Source of the DNA: Tausonia pullulans
Taxonomy: Eukaryota; Basidiomycota; Tremellomycetes; Cystofilobasidiales; Mrakiaceae
Direction: 5' to 3'
Assembly: GCA_951802195.1 (NCBI GenBank)
Contig: OX637620.1
Span: forward strand, 186,001-250,000
Length of the DNA: 64,000 nt
This document shows positions 1 through 13,376 of this stretch, one piece after another. A program made the position numbers and the translations under genes. The notes beneath the pieces were generated by a model that was not told the DNA's origin, ran no database searches, and was given only the letters and a program-made list of their open reading frames with translations. Position 1 is the first letter of the stretch, and each line of letters begins with the position of its first letter.

Positions 1-265
1 AATTTGCGAGGGCCAGGACAGATCCAAGTCAAGAAGATGGACATCGTGTATCCTGGGTGCGGGGAGCGCCGCAGTAGCGAGGATCAAAGCGGACCACGAG
101 ATCGAAAGTAAGCAAGAGCAGGCAGGAAAGCCGAGTCCTTGGGGGCAGTTTGAGGCTGATGGAGGCAAGAACAGGGAACAGAGCAAACAAGCGAGACTCA
201 ATAACGACAAATAAAAAGTAGAAACCACTAGTAGATGGAAATGAGAACAACGAGAGCAGGATTAC

Positions 266-3200
266 TCAGACGCCCACAGTCACGCCACGGCTCTGATCTT
301 CGCCGAGCATACGCTCCATCGCGTCGACCTGGCTAGCACGAGCGGCCTCAACAGCGATGCTAGCGTCAATGGCCGCCGCCGCACGGACGTTCTCCTCGGG
401 ACTGTCTTCGACGTCAGCGGGCAGAGCGTCTCCCGTCGGGCGGGCAGCAACGGCGGCAGCACCATTGGCGGCGCGACGGCGGCGGCGTCGGGGGAGGGTG
501 ATAATCTTAGGCATCGGGCGCTCGTCGAGGTCAAGCGAGACGTTCGTGCCAGCCTGAAGGAAGACAAGGTTAACATCGATAAGAGGGCGCGTCAAAGAAT
601 ACTCCAAACATACCTGGAAGGCCTCAATCCAGTCGACGACGTCCTTAGGACTCTCAGCCTGGAGAAGGAATTGTTCACCCTGGACACGAACGCGGACGAC
701 GTTCTTCTTTTTGAGGTAATCGGCCGCGAGACCCGACTCGGCGCCCTGAAGTGTGTATGATTTAATGAGGGCGTTGGGACCGTGGAAGGGGAGGTGGGCT
801 GCGATAGAGGAGGACGTCGAGCTCAATCCCTCAGCCCCGGTGCGAGGAACATGGACGACGCCCGTGTCGGCATGGAAGGTCGCCTTCTCCGTTCCGGTCG
901 AAGCGCTCGTTCCTGTATGCGAAGATGCTGAGCCCGCCGAGGAACCGAAGGGAAGGGAGATGTTGAAAGATCCACCCGAGGCACCACTCGAAGCCGAAAG
1001 CGTCGCCGAGCGCCGACGGGCAGAACCAGACTGAGCAAGTCCAGCGATTCCGGGAAAGCTGCCCGCGACAGACAGATCAGTCGAGCCCCTCCGGTTTTCA
1101 GCCGGCGACGACATGACGACACTGCCCCGACGACTGTTGGTGACGCCTCCGGCACTGACGTGCGTAGCGGACGATGGGTCGCTCGCTCGCCTCATGCCAG
1201 ACGAAGTCGAGCCGCCAAGAGGGAGCGCGATGGAAGAGGACGAGGCAGAAGCGACCGTTCCCGGGAGATGAACGTGCGGGGCGGAGTCGTTGATGCCTTC
1301 GAACGAGGCCTCGCACTTGCTGCCCGACTTGATGGGCGCGCGGTGGATGTCATGTTTATAGACCTTGAGGCACGTGCCGTGGAGCACGAAGTAATGCCTC
1401 TTCCAGGCGCGGTCGCGGGCCTGCTGACCTGGCTGGGAGAACTCCATCTTGCGCGGAAGATAGCCTTCAATGTGGACGTCGCAACGATAAGAAGGGAGGC
1501 CTTCGCGACCCTCTTCATCTCGCGGGCGTGGAATGCCGCTTCCAAGAGCAGGGAGGGAATACGGTGGCGGCGGGACACTCAGGTCGTTGAGGGAGCGACG
1601 GCGACGAGGAGGGCGGCCAACGGAGCCAGTGGGAATAGCTGCGGCACCATTGGCAGGGAGAGCGGCGGCGGTGGCCCCAAGCGATGCATCGGTAGAGCGG
1701 TTGAGCAGGATTACTGAGGGACTGATCTGGGTCGATCGTGGCGTGACGTTGTGGATCGAGGGAGTGAAGAGCGGTGGGGGTGAGAGCGAGGCGGTGAGGG
1801 AGAAGCCCGGGACGCCAGCGGCGAACGAGGCGCGCTCGTCATGCGTGGGAGAGGTCGACGTCGAGGCGGCCGGTGTGCGAGCGGGAGACACTGAAGCAAC
1901 GACAGCAGGCTTATTCAAGTGCATCGCGTCGTTGTCCATGCGTCGGTCTGACGCCGTAGAGAGGTTAATTAAGGATCGCGACGCCTGCTGATAAAGGCTT
2001 GGCCGGACAAAGGTGAACCTCTCTGAGGCTCCTGGGGTCGGTGGCTCGACGAGGATGAAGCTCTCGCCATCAAGATGAGGCGAGTCCATCGAAGGCGGCT
2101 GCCGCTGACCATGTTCTGCGTCTTGCTCGTCCTCTTCCTCCGTCGTCTCAGCCACTCTGCTGCTCTCGTTCACCTCTGAGCCGAACTGCTGCTGGTGCGC
2201 CTCGGTGGCCCTCGTTTTGCCCTTGTTAACTGAGCGCGTGAGAGACATGCCAGCCGTAGGCGTCTTGGCACCATCCGCCCCATTCCGAATGATGTCAAAG
2301 TAGCTCAACCCTCCCTCACCCGCAACGCTAGCCTTAGGCGTGCGGCCCCTCTCGCGAGCAGGTGTCTGTGACGGCGTCGTATTGTTCGACCTCACCGGCA
2401 TCTGAGAGAGAGGTGGCTGCTGGGCCTGTTGTCGCGGACCAGGGGTGGCGGCCGTGCCGTTGGGACCCGGCGTCGGGGGGGTGAAGGTCGCCCAACTGCC
2501 GGCGGACGCTTGCTTGTCCACCGATGGCGTCTCAAGATCCCATTGCGAGTTGGCGAATCGGTCGGGGGCGGCGTTTGACGATGAGGCGGGGGAGAGGGCA
2601 TCATACGGCGAGTTGCTGAACGGCGGGAGCTGGGGTTGGGGGCCCTGTCGGCGAGCAGACAAAGGCGGTCCAGGGGGCGTTATCGGCGGGGAGGTGCGGA
2701 TGGGAGCAGCTGTAAGGCAATGAAAGCAGGATATATGTCAGCAACATGGCATGTAATGATAGCGGGCTCAAGCTAAGCTGGCGCGACTCACCGAGACCGG
2801 CGAACGCAGACGTGGGCGACAAAGGCGATCCCAAGTGGTTTTGGTCGGCCTCGTGGTCGTCCTCCTCCTCGACAATACTGTCAACGCTCATCGAGCTCGC
2901 CGAGAACGCCAACTGCCGTCGACCCGAGGGCGGCGCCAGGGAAGGCGACAGCTCTTCGCTGTCAGTCTCGCTCTCGCTACCGTCGTCCTCCTCGTCCGAA
3001 GCCTCCTGCTCCTCGTCATGATGGGCTACACCTGCACCCTCCGCGTCGCTCGTCTCGACGGTCGGGATCATAGTCATCGTCGGCATGTGCCGCATCGCTC
3101 GCCGGGGGTTCTCCGACGTCGACGCCAGCGCGAACGGCGACATGGGCGGGAGCGTCGGAAGGTTTTGGAGTGGCATGGGAGTGGGTGTCGACCGAGGGAG

Positions 3201-4256
3201 GACGGCCACGGACGACTTGCGCCGACCAGCAGAATCGATCCACGGTCGGCCATCAACGGGGGAGATTCCCGCGGAACTGGCTGCACTATCGCCTGGGAGA
3301 GTGTCCAAAGTAGGGAGAGGGGAGGACGTAAAGGACGAAGACGCATCGGAGAGATACGACTGGGTGGCGACGTGGGCCCGTATCGGGTCGAACCGAGGGG
3401 AAAGGGTCGTTGGGAGCTGGCTTCGGGCAAAAGGGGTACGCGTTGGAGTGGAAACGAAGGCATCGGTAGCGGAGGACAAGACCGGTGTTGAGGAAGGGCC
3501 GGCATTGTTCGTCGCCATCGTTGGCGTAAGCGTTGACGTCGTCGGTGGAGGAGCGGCGGGCGTTTCCGAGGAAGGCTCCCCCGTCTGGCTATTCCCTATG
3601 TCCGACAGATCGATGAGGTTGCCTCCGTTTTTGGCATGTCTATACTCAGCAGGGTTCACAGCAGAGGCCGGGGCCGAAGACAATGGGGCAAAGACGTCGT
3701 TTCCTGGCGAGGGAGGGACGATGAGGGGTCCGCGTCGAGCGGCGTTCTCGTCCGAGGTTGACGGACGGCGTGCGTCGTCCGAGGCGCCTCGGCTGCCGTA
3801 CCCCGAGTCCGAGACGACCCCGGCGTCGAGGGACGGCCGCTGGATGTCTAGAAAGAGGAGCGGCGAGTGTACAGCAAGGAGTCAGATATACTCGAGAAGG
3901 AATTTAGTCCGCAGGAAGGGCAGGTCTTGAGGAACAAGGATGACGATGACGGACAACGCACTTGAACGGGCCTCATCCCGGCTCGTCCTCGTCGCCTCTG
4001 AACCATTGGCAGACGACGAAGATGTCTTGGTGGGGAAGGCGACGGACGCTCGCTTTTTGATCCGGTCAAGCGCGCCCGTCGGCGATGTCTGGATAGCAGC
4101 CGATGCAGGTGAAGAAGAGGTTGAGGAGTGTTGGAAGAGCGCCTTAAGCGGGTTCCTCGGCACCGTCGTTGCCGCCGAGGAGACGACGGGGGGAGGTGTC
4201 TCGTCTGGTTTGTAGACGCCCGAGACGTCGCCCGAGCCGTTGCGGCGGTGGAACAT
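266..4256 (-). CDS. PH-domain protein, fungal-specific, 1244 aa
   Basis: Spliced model, minus strand: exons 4256-3962, 3847-2792, 2709-614 and 553-266. Phases agree throughout (3735 nt, 1244 aa). The first ~850 residues are Ser/Pro/Thr-rich with an acidic stretch and look disordered. A pleckstrin-homology domain follows (~857-1150). Its first half carries the KRHYFVLHGTCLKVYKHD strands, a ~200-residue Ser/Gly-rich insert interrupts it, and it closes with the C-terminal helix VVDWIEAFQ. Directly after comes a basic LDERPMPK...LPRRRRRR motif, which I recall from fungal PH proteins related to budding yeast YNL144C/YHR131C. The likely role is binding of membrane phosphoinositides; partners are unknown. 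The last intron (613-554) is 60 nt, in frame and stop-free, so naive ORF calling retains it. Start: first ATG of the exon opening with MFHRRNGSG. Confidence 0.9.
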
Positions 4257-6287
4257 GGTGTGAGTGGGGCAGGTGGGTGGAGGAGTGAGGTGAGACGAGG
4301 CGAGCGAGGTCTAAAGGTAGTGTGTCCCAAGAGAGTCGAGGCGACGGCCAAGGGCAAGAACCAAGCGGGCAAGCAGCCGCGGGGGGAAGCAGGCAAGAGA
4401 ACCAAGACAGGCGCGGCCGCAGGACCAAGAGAGAGGGAAGAGAGGACGACGACGGTCAGTGACCTGAGAACTGGGTAGAGAGATAGACCAACAGCGCCAC
4501 TTCACGGTATCGAACCAAAGAGGGGGGAGAAAGGCAACGGTCGGAGGAACCGCTAGGTCATCGAAGCCACCTCGTTCGTCCGCCGGGTGTCCTCCCGTTG
4601 CACGCTACCAAACAGCACCCCTTGCCCCTCTCGCCCTCGGCCTGCAGGCCGAGGGTCGTGGCCAGCGACTCCCACGAACCCTCTGGACAGAGACCAAGCA
4701 GCCGGGTTACTCACAATGGCTGGCGTATGGACGTTGGCCTCAGGAAGGATAACAGCGGCAGAAAGAAAAGGAGCTGTCGGCCGGAGGATCGGAGCGAAAC
4801 GGATAGCGCTCCACGAGCGAGGACAACTGCCTTGATGCTGTCAGTCGTTGGTCGGACCTGAACGAATGCGACGAAGGCTCTCGGAGAGAAATCAGGCCGT
4901 GCTGGTAGAGGTCCCTGCTCTGGGATTTGGGAGGACGGGATGCGAAGGAGCCAAGGTGGTCGGTCTGGCGAATGGTCGTTGGGCGCAGACAGGGGAAGAC
5001 GAAGGGATGATGACGCGGAAGACAGGCGCCGAGTCCTCTGCCTTCCTCGGTCGCCACCGGCCTGGGAGGGACGAGCCTTTCGGCCATTGGACCTGGGGGC
5101 TGAGGTGTGACTCTGGTCTTTTGTTAGTCAGACCCAGAGCAAAATCCAAGGGCGTCGTCGTCCTCCCCTTTCCTCCCCGTCTGCCTTCCCGCACTCCCTT
5201 GCTCGTCCCAAGATATCAGCTAGAGTCTGAGCCGACCCACCGCGAAGGGGCGGCCGTCGCCACCCCTGGGGGAGGATAGGATGGATGAGGGCTTGGTAGC
5301 TGTTTCTGGCTCTCGCCTCCCAACCAGAAGCAGCCACCACCGGCAAGGAAGTAAACATAGATCGCCTCGCTCGGACGATGCCGACGATTCGTTCATTCAT
5401 CCCGGCAGGCATGCAGCTGCATAATCGAGGGAATTCGAGCGCAGTGGCTTGCTCAGCGTTATGTATACATAGTGTGCAAGCTGCGCACACCAATATTATT
5501 AGCGAAGAGACGCCAACGAGCTGCGACTTGATCGGGCCCTTCATCGAGAGTCCTACCAGCACCCCGTCGAACCCGAGAATGGTCGGGCTTGGAAGCAAAC
5601 ATCAATCTAGAGATGAAGGGAGTTGAACCCCGGCGCCCGGCTCGGCCTTCATTCGTTCAGGCTTCTCTGGCCACCGTACGCCGTTTGCGATCTGCCTAAC
5701 TGAAGAGAACATAAGCGATTCATTTCTCTCAGGGACGTGAAGGCTAGCCAGTCGTAAAGAAGGCGAAAAGAAGAGCCTTATGCTTGCCCGCTGCTGTCGC
5801 CTCTCCGGGAAGAACAACTTCCGGCCGGCTCATCGACCGGAACTTGACTGGTCGACAGATTTGAAGGTCGATCTGTCGAGTATTGCCATATGCAGCAGCC
5901 AGGCTCTACGCGTGTGCTTGTGCTTGTACAAAGATGGCGTTACCTTCAGTTTTCCCCCCTCGGCATGACATCCAGGCTTTCATCTCGACTCAAGAATTGG
6001 GAGACTCAAGTCATCTACAACCGTGTGAGAACTTTGAGCATAGCGATGGTTTACCAAGAGAGGGTCCTCTCCCTCTTTCATACCTGTCCATTTCCTTTCT
6101 CATGAATTCTGATGAGTCTTGAAGGGAGAGGAAGGGAGAGAAGTCATCTTAGACCCCTGAAGGGCGGAGCAGCAGCGCTCAATCTTCCGCATCTTCGCTG
6201 ATCTTCCGGTGTCCACTGAAGGACGCGGTCCTTCTTCTTCTCAGCAATCCCTCCTTCCCCTAGACGACCACCTGCCTTCTCTCCATC
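4257..6287. other. Intergenic, 5' of the PH gene to the first COX-like gene
   Basis: No ORF here has a recognisable domain or a convincing spliced continuation. The part next to 4256 must carry the PH-gene promoter and leader. A perfect 9-bp inverted repeat lies at 5852-5879. Pyrimidine-rich sequence at 6140-6287 is probably the leader of the next gene. Confidence 0.5.
5852..5879. repeat. Inverted repeat, 9-bp arms, 10-nt loop
   Basis: TCGACAGAT at 5852-5860 and its exact reverse complement ATCTGTCGA at 5871-5879 flank a 10-nt spacer. It lies between genes; the function is unknown. It could be a hairpin or a dimeric protein-binding site. Confidence 0.6.
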
Positions 6288-6707
6288 ATGATCTCATCCC
6301 CTCTCCTTCTTCGCACGCTCCCTTCGAGGATGGCATCGAGCACCACCGCCGCCCTCACCGTCGGCCGTCGCACCTCCTCTCATGTTGTTAACACATGCGT
6401 ACATCCGACCATATTTTGGGACCCTTTTACTAGCCCAAACTGACCATCTTTCCTTCCTCTCAGGAAAACTGCAAGTTCTTCTGCTGCCTGCTCCTCCTCC
6501 CCCCGACTGACCGATCTCTCGAGCTCCTTCTTATCAGGGATGCCCTCCCAAGGGTTCGCGACCCGTTCTCCACGCCAATGGCTGGCGGGCTTCACTCTGG
6601 CGTGCGTCGCCGGACTTGGAGCGCCATTCGCTGTCTCCGAGTACAGTCTCCGTAAGAGTGGAAACTCCCTCGGTCACGGCAAGAAGGCCTCCGAGGACGA
6701 GGCGTAA
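6288..6707 (+). CDS. Small mitochondrial inner-membrane protein, COX VIIc/COX8-like (copy 1)
   Basis: The C-terminal exon is clear: around 6540-6707 it reads GMPSQGFATRSPRQW, then a hydrophobic segment ending GLGAPF, then SLRK and an acidic tail ASEDEA. The likely first exon at 6288 (MISSPLLLRTLPSR...) is rich in Arg, Ser and Thr and lacks acidic residues, like a mitochondrial presequence. The exon join is unresolved: with the visible donors the first exon ends in phase 0, while the second needs phase 2, so a small exon or another start is missing from the model. One membrane helix with a PF break followed by a basic LRK end fits cytochrome c oxidase subunit VIIc (yeast Cox8). The next gene downstream is a paralogue. 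The family assignment rests on pattern only. Confidence 0.55.
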
Positions 6708-7002
6708 CAGGGGAGATGAAGCGCGCGCGCAACAGAGAGAGGGCGAGAGGGAAGAGGGAGAGGTTGGCGCGTGAGAGAGAACTGATACAATGAGCTTTCG
6801 AGCCTGTTGACTTCTTCCCTCTCCCTCTAAGGCCACTGATTATACCTTCATTCGAGGACAAGGGCCTCGTCTCCCATCGCAAGCACAGCTAGACGCCTTA
6901 CCCAAGTGGCGCTCGCTTGCCCGCCATGAGCCGCCGCTTGACGCTCACTGGCTCGTCGCCCGCCGCTTCGCCTCTGTCGCCTACCTTCCCTCGTCCCTCG
7001 CC

Positions 7003-7987
7003 ATGTTCCGCCCTGTCGTCTCCCGCGCCGCTCCTCGCGTCTCCGCCTCTCTCAAGGCCCCCATGGCCAAGAGGTCTTCGGGTCACATCACCAACACCAC
7101 TGTTCGTTCTCCGCCCCTCTCAAAGGAGAGGAAGGAGGAGTGACGGGCGAGGCTTGCCCGGCGCGCGACGTCCGCCCTCTCGCTCCTCCTCCTCGCCGCC
7201 CTCCCGCCCTCTCCTCCCGCCTCAACCTACGTCTTCTGATCACTCTTACTGCTTCTCTTGGATTTCGAACCTGTTTCTGTGCCATAGGAAAACGTGAGTC
7301 TCTACCGGGTCTTGCACGTCCTCTCAGCCCTCTGACTGCCTCTTTCGCGACCATCAGTGGATGCCCTCCCAGGAGACCGCCAGCAAGAGCCCGAAGCTGT
7401 GGATGCTTGGCTACGCATCGTTCTGCGTCATTGGCTTCTTCAGCCCATTCTGGGTCGCCAACTATCAGCTCCGCAAGCAGGTACGTGACCTAAATGGCCG
7501 TCTGGCGGCCATCCCCCCTCCCCCCTCCATTCTCCCCGGCCGCCCCCTCTGTGCCTCCGCGCGCCCTGTCCCTTCTTTCTGGACCCGCCGTCTTTCTTGA
7601 GCATACGGAGCCCACTTTAGCTACCGCCTCGCTCAAGTGAGCGCGGAAGGCTCTCAGGGAGTGAGGAGACATGGGAGGGAGGGAGGGAGGTACGACTCGT
7701 CAACCGACCTAGGCGCGACGCTGACCTTGAGCTTCTTGCTTCACTTGCCCTGCCCTACGAACGTCTTGCATCCATCCATCTCTTCGTCGGATCGACTCCC
7801 TTTTCTCCTCGCCCAAACGCGCGTCCTCTCTCTGTCTCTCTTTGCCTCGCCTGCACTTCAGCAAAAGGTCCGTTCGCCTCCTCCCCTTCGCCTGTTCGCT
7901 GCCTGCGCGTCCCGCGTTGCTGACGGTAGTTTGCCCCGTTCTCGCCTTCAGCACCTCTGGTTCCAGGCCCAGCCTGAGGAGGAGTAA
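7003..7987 (+). CDS. Small mitochondrial inner-membrane protein, COX VIIc/COX8-like (copy 2)
   Basis: Starts at 7003 with a basic presequence (MFRPVVSRAAPRVSASLK). The membrane exon, from about 7358 to 7481, encodes WMPSQETASKSPKLW, a hydrophobic helix with GFFSPF, and NYQLRKQ. A last exon ends LWFQAQPEEE at the stop 7985-7987. If the first donor is GTTCGT at 7102, exon 1 is 99 nt and in phase. A possible 6-nt microexon (GAAAAC, between a CATAG acceptor and a GTGAGT donor near 7290) would keep the frame, as would a second 6-nt candidate (CAAAAG) near 7862; neither is proven. It shares MPSQ, SP(K/R), W, CV.G, PF and LRK with the gene just upstream, so the two form a tandem duplicate. The likely role is structural subunit of complex IV. 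Confidence 0.55.
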
Positions 7988-10843
7988 ATATCAAACCAAC
8001 TGGTGCTTTGCTTGGTTCGAGGTTAGATAGAGAAAAGAGGGTGGGGGCGAGCGGGAGGGAAGGACAGGATGGAGAGAGAGAGAGAGATTCAGATGCTTGA
8101 CGTTCACCTCGACCCTTCACGTCGTCCTCCCCACCCATCGCTCAGCCGTCGTGCTCGCTCTAGGTGGCTTAGCCCCATGCAGCTGGGCGCTCGTGTTTGT
8201 TCTGTTCGAAGAGGGACGGCGGGGGTTATTTCATCCTCAACCAGAAAGAGGAGAGGCGTTGGCCGCGAACACAGGAGCGAGCAAGCGAAGCCAAGGCAGA
8301 AGAGGTATAGCGAAGGGCGTTGGTTGACTCCAACCTGACACCTGAGAGTCTTCCGTTGCTGAGAGAATGAGAAGGAGCGAGCGGGCAGATGACTCAGCAA
8401 TGCGTCGTATCGGATTGGAGACGACGAGTTGTAGACTCACGAACGCTGGGCCTGGGCGAGGATGAGATCGACAGCACCACGCCTTATCGCCAGCCAGATC
8501 TCTCGGACGGCCGGGCCTATCCAGGGGCGACTCAGCCTTCACATGTTCATCGAAGGCAGGGCGCTCTCCAAGTGCATCGAGACTCCGGTGACGAAGATCG
8601 TCTTGTCCTTCGTCGCCGTCGTGTTGTAGGCTCAGCCGCTCCTGATGGGGCGCGTTTGAGCGGATGGTCAACCTGTTGCACGGCATCTCGACTAGGGCGA
8701 CTCCTCGTAGACGGCGGCGGGGTAGCGGGGGGAGGGGGGGGGGGAGGGGCAACAGCGGCAGCAAGGATGAAAGATTACATCGAGGGCACAGTCATGTACG
8801 ACTACTCCATCATGCCCCTCGGGGGGGGGGGGACGTAAACTGGGAGCCAGACTTCTTGGAGAACGTTTGGTGACATTTTGAAGCGCGTATGAAATTCCGG
8901 TAGCCCAACATCAACGATGAGCAGAGCGAGAATGAACTGCTGCGGCGAAGAGGAAGCCGACTTGAGGAGGGCTGGCGGCTGTCCCTTCTTCCCAGTCGCC
9001 AACTTGATCCGCAAGCTGTTCATTCAACTTGCGAAAGATCGTGGCGTCCTCGCCGAAGACTACACAGAGAACCCTTTCGAGGTCCGTCCCGGCTTTCGTC
9101 AAAGAAGAGCAGGGGGAGAGGACATTGAATCAAACAGAGGACTGGGCAGTAGAGGATGGATCAGGAGAGCGAGGCCGAGATACCCACCGTGGTCAGCATA
9201 TCTGAGCTTGGAGAGAAGCTAGAGGGTGTTTTGCAGGGCTTGCGAGGCCATCAATTGAGAACACCGTTTTAGGCAGTATAGGGCCTCCGGGCTCTGTCGA
9301 CGAGGACGTTGCCGTTGAATGAACGGCTTTATTGAAATAGAGAGGGGAAGCCTTCCCATGTTTGTTGTCAGAGACTCAAAAGAACTGGGCCAGCACGTTG
9401 AGTGTGTGCCTATGTGGTCATGAAATCCGGGAAGGACGGTTAGAAACCAACGTATAGCCAGGCGCAAAGAACTAGACCGTGGATCTCAATCGGGATTGGA
9501 ATGGGAGCGCTTAATGGCAATGTTGGGCACTTAAGACTCTGAGAGATCCTAAGGTTGACCTAAATGATCATGGGGGGCGTCAATGGTCTCGTAGAAGGTG
9601 GGAAATAACCGTCATGGTCAGACATCTGCATAGAGCGGAGGTCTGCCCAAACGAACTTCAGTCTTCTGCGTGACCGCCTATGGCAGACCAATGGAGTCAT
9701 GACAGATCATCCGGACAATGGTAGTGAGTCTGATCAGAATCACCCTGGATCCGAGGAAGTCGACAAGGGCGCGACGTTGGAGTCGTTAACGATCTGGAAC
9801 TACTCCTAAACCAGGTGATTAAGTCAGCTTGAAGATCTATTGAGTGGCTTTCATGAGCGATCCAGGTGAAGGAGGAACCATAAGGATGGAAAAATTCTCA
9901 GTCTGAAGAGCAAAGAGGGATTCAGGTCGCATATCTCGACGGTGTCGGGTTGTCGACTGCACATGTGCATTAGCAAAAGCCCGACTCTAGCGATGCTCAT
10001 CTTGCGCCCCTTCTGTCTAATGAGAGTGTTAAGAAAACCGTTGGTTTCAGGTTCTACCTGATTGTTCCTGACACATCCCGAATTGTCGGAGCATTCGCTG
10101 CCTTGTGGTGGTGGTGGTCGAAGCGTAGAGAAAAGGGAGAAGCGAATTTCCTTCTTGCTTCCGGGAACTCACCCTCCTTGGACCTCCTGAGCTCACCTGC
10201 GAAAGGAAATTTTTGATGATTTCCTCAGTTGGACTAGGCAGGATGCGAGCTAAACAAAGGGGGTTCTCAACTGATACAAGATTGGAGCTGATGAGAAATT
10301 CAGCCGTCATGATGGCTGACCGCTCATTCCCTTGCAGCAAGCGCGTCAACTCCGCCAAAAGCGTTCGTTGCCATCGGGAACCAGCTTTCGCTTTCAGACC
10401 TGGGCTCTAGCTTTTGAATAAAAAGAAGTCCTTGTGTCGACTGTTCCCAGAGTGACATCGCGTGATCGTATTGAGCTCGCCTTCGGTTGACGCGCTGTCG
10501 CTCAGTCCCACTCGGACAGCACTCGATGGGACAATATCTTTAGCTATCCCTCGCAGACTTCCAGACCACACTCGGCGAGTGGTGTGGACGACGTCTCTCA
10601 TACATCGATGGACCTGGTCGGGTTGGAGCTCTTTCTAGTCGTCTCGTGTTCCCCTCCTCCACGGCTTGGGCTTGCTTGGAGTGGGTATTGTCTCAACCGA
10701 AGACGTGTAGATACAAGGGATGGCCATGCATGCTATCTCTCTATTCGTCCTGCTCACTCGGCGCCGTGCCCACTTAGTTATACCTGAAGAAGCCACCCAA
10801 GTCAGTCGCTAACGCCCTCCAAAGCCAACTGATGACATACGAC
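7988..10843. other. Gene-poor 2.8-kb region
   Basis: Downstream of the COX-like pair and 3' of RPT1. ORFs are short and none continues well through splicing. Two G-rich runs lie at about 8722-8750 and 8820-8834. A coding-like but broken patch lies between about 8400 and 9200 (see findings). From 9220 to 10800 I see no gene, RNA or repeat that I can support. Confidence 0.5.
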
Positions 10844-13152
<2,309 letters not shown>

Positions 13153-13376
13153 ATTGGATGAGTGAGGTGGGGGATGGAGGTGGTTGGGAGCGTCCAGGTC
13201 CTCGAGCTCTAGCGCGCCCTCTTGCGCGCTTGCCCACAGCCCTGACGTGCGGCGGGCGGGCTCAGCGCTCAGAGGGCCAAGAGGCCCAGCCAGCCAGTCT
13301 CGAGCTTCTCTCGACCACATCCCCTACCTCCCCCCCCCTTCTACTACCCTCCCTCACACCTAGCTCCCTCGACACC
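13153..13376. promoter_or_regulatory. Shared bidirectional promoter of RPT1 and VMA1
   Basis: Only 224 bp separate the start codons of the divergent RPT1 (-) and VMA1 (+). A pyrimidine tract just before the VMA1 ATG (13321-13370) looks like its leader. Both genes are housekeeping, so co-expression is plausible; no specific factor site is recognised. Confidence 0.6.

Noticed and set aside
1160-1991. Long plus-strand ORFs (185 and 152 codons)
   Set aside because: Antisense to the PH-domain gene, whose exons splice cleanly; composition is Arg/Gly/Ala-rich with no domain.
5600-5700. tRNA-like T-arm on the minus strand (GGGGTTCAACTCCC near 5620)
   Set aside because: No matching acceptor stem, D-arm or anticodon arm could be folded upstream; the T stem itself pairs poorly.
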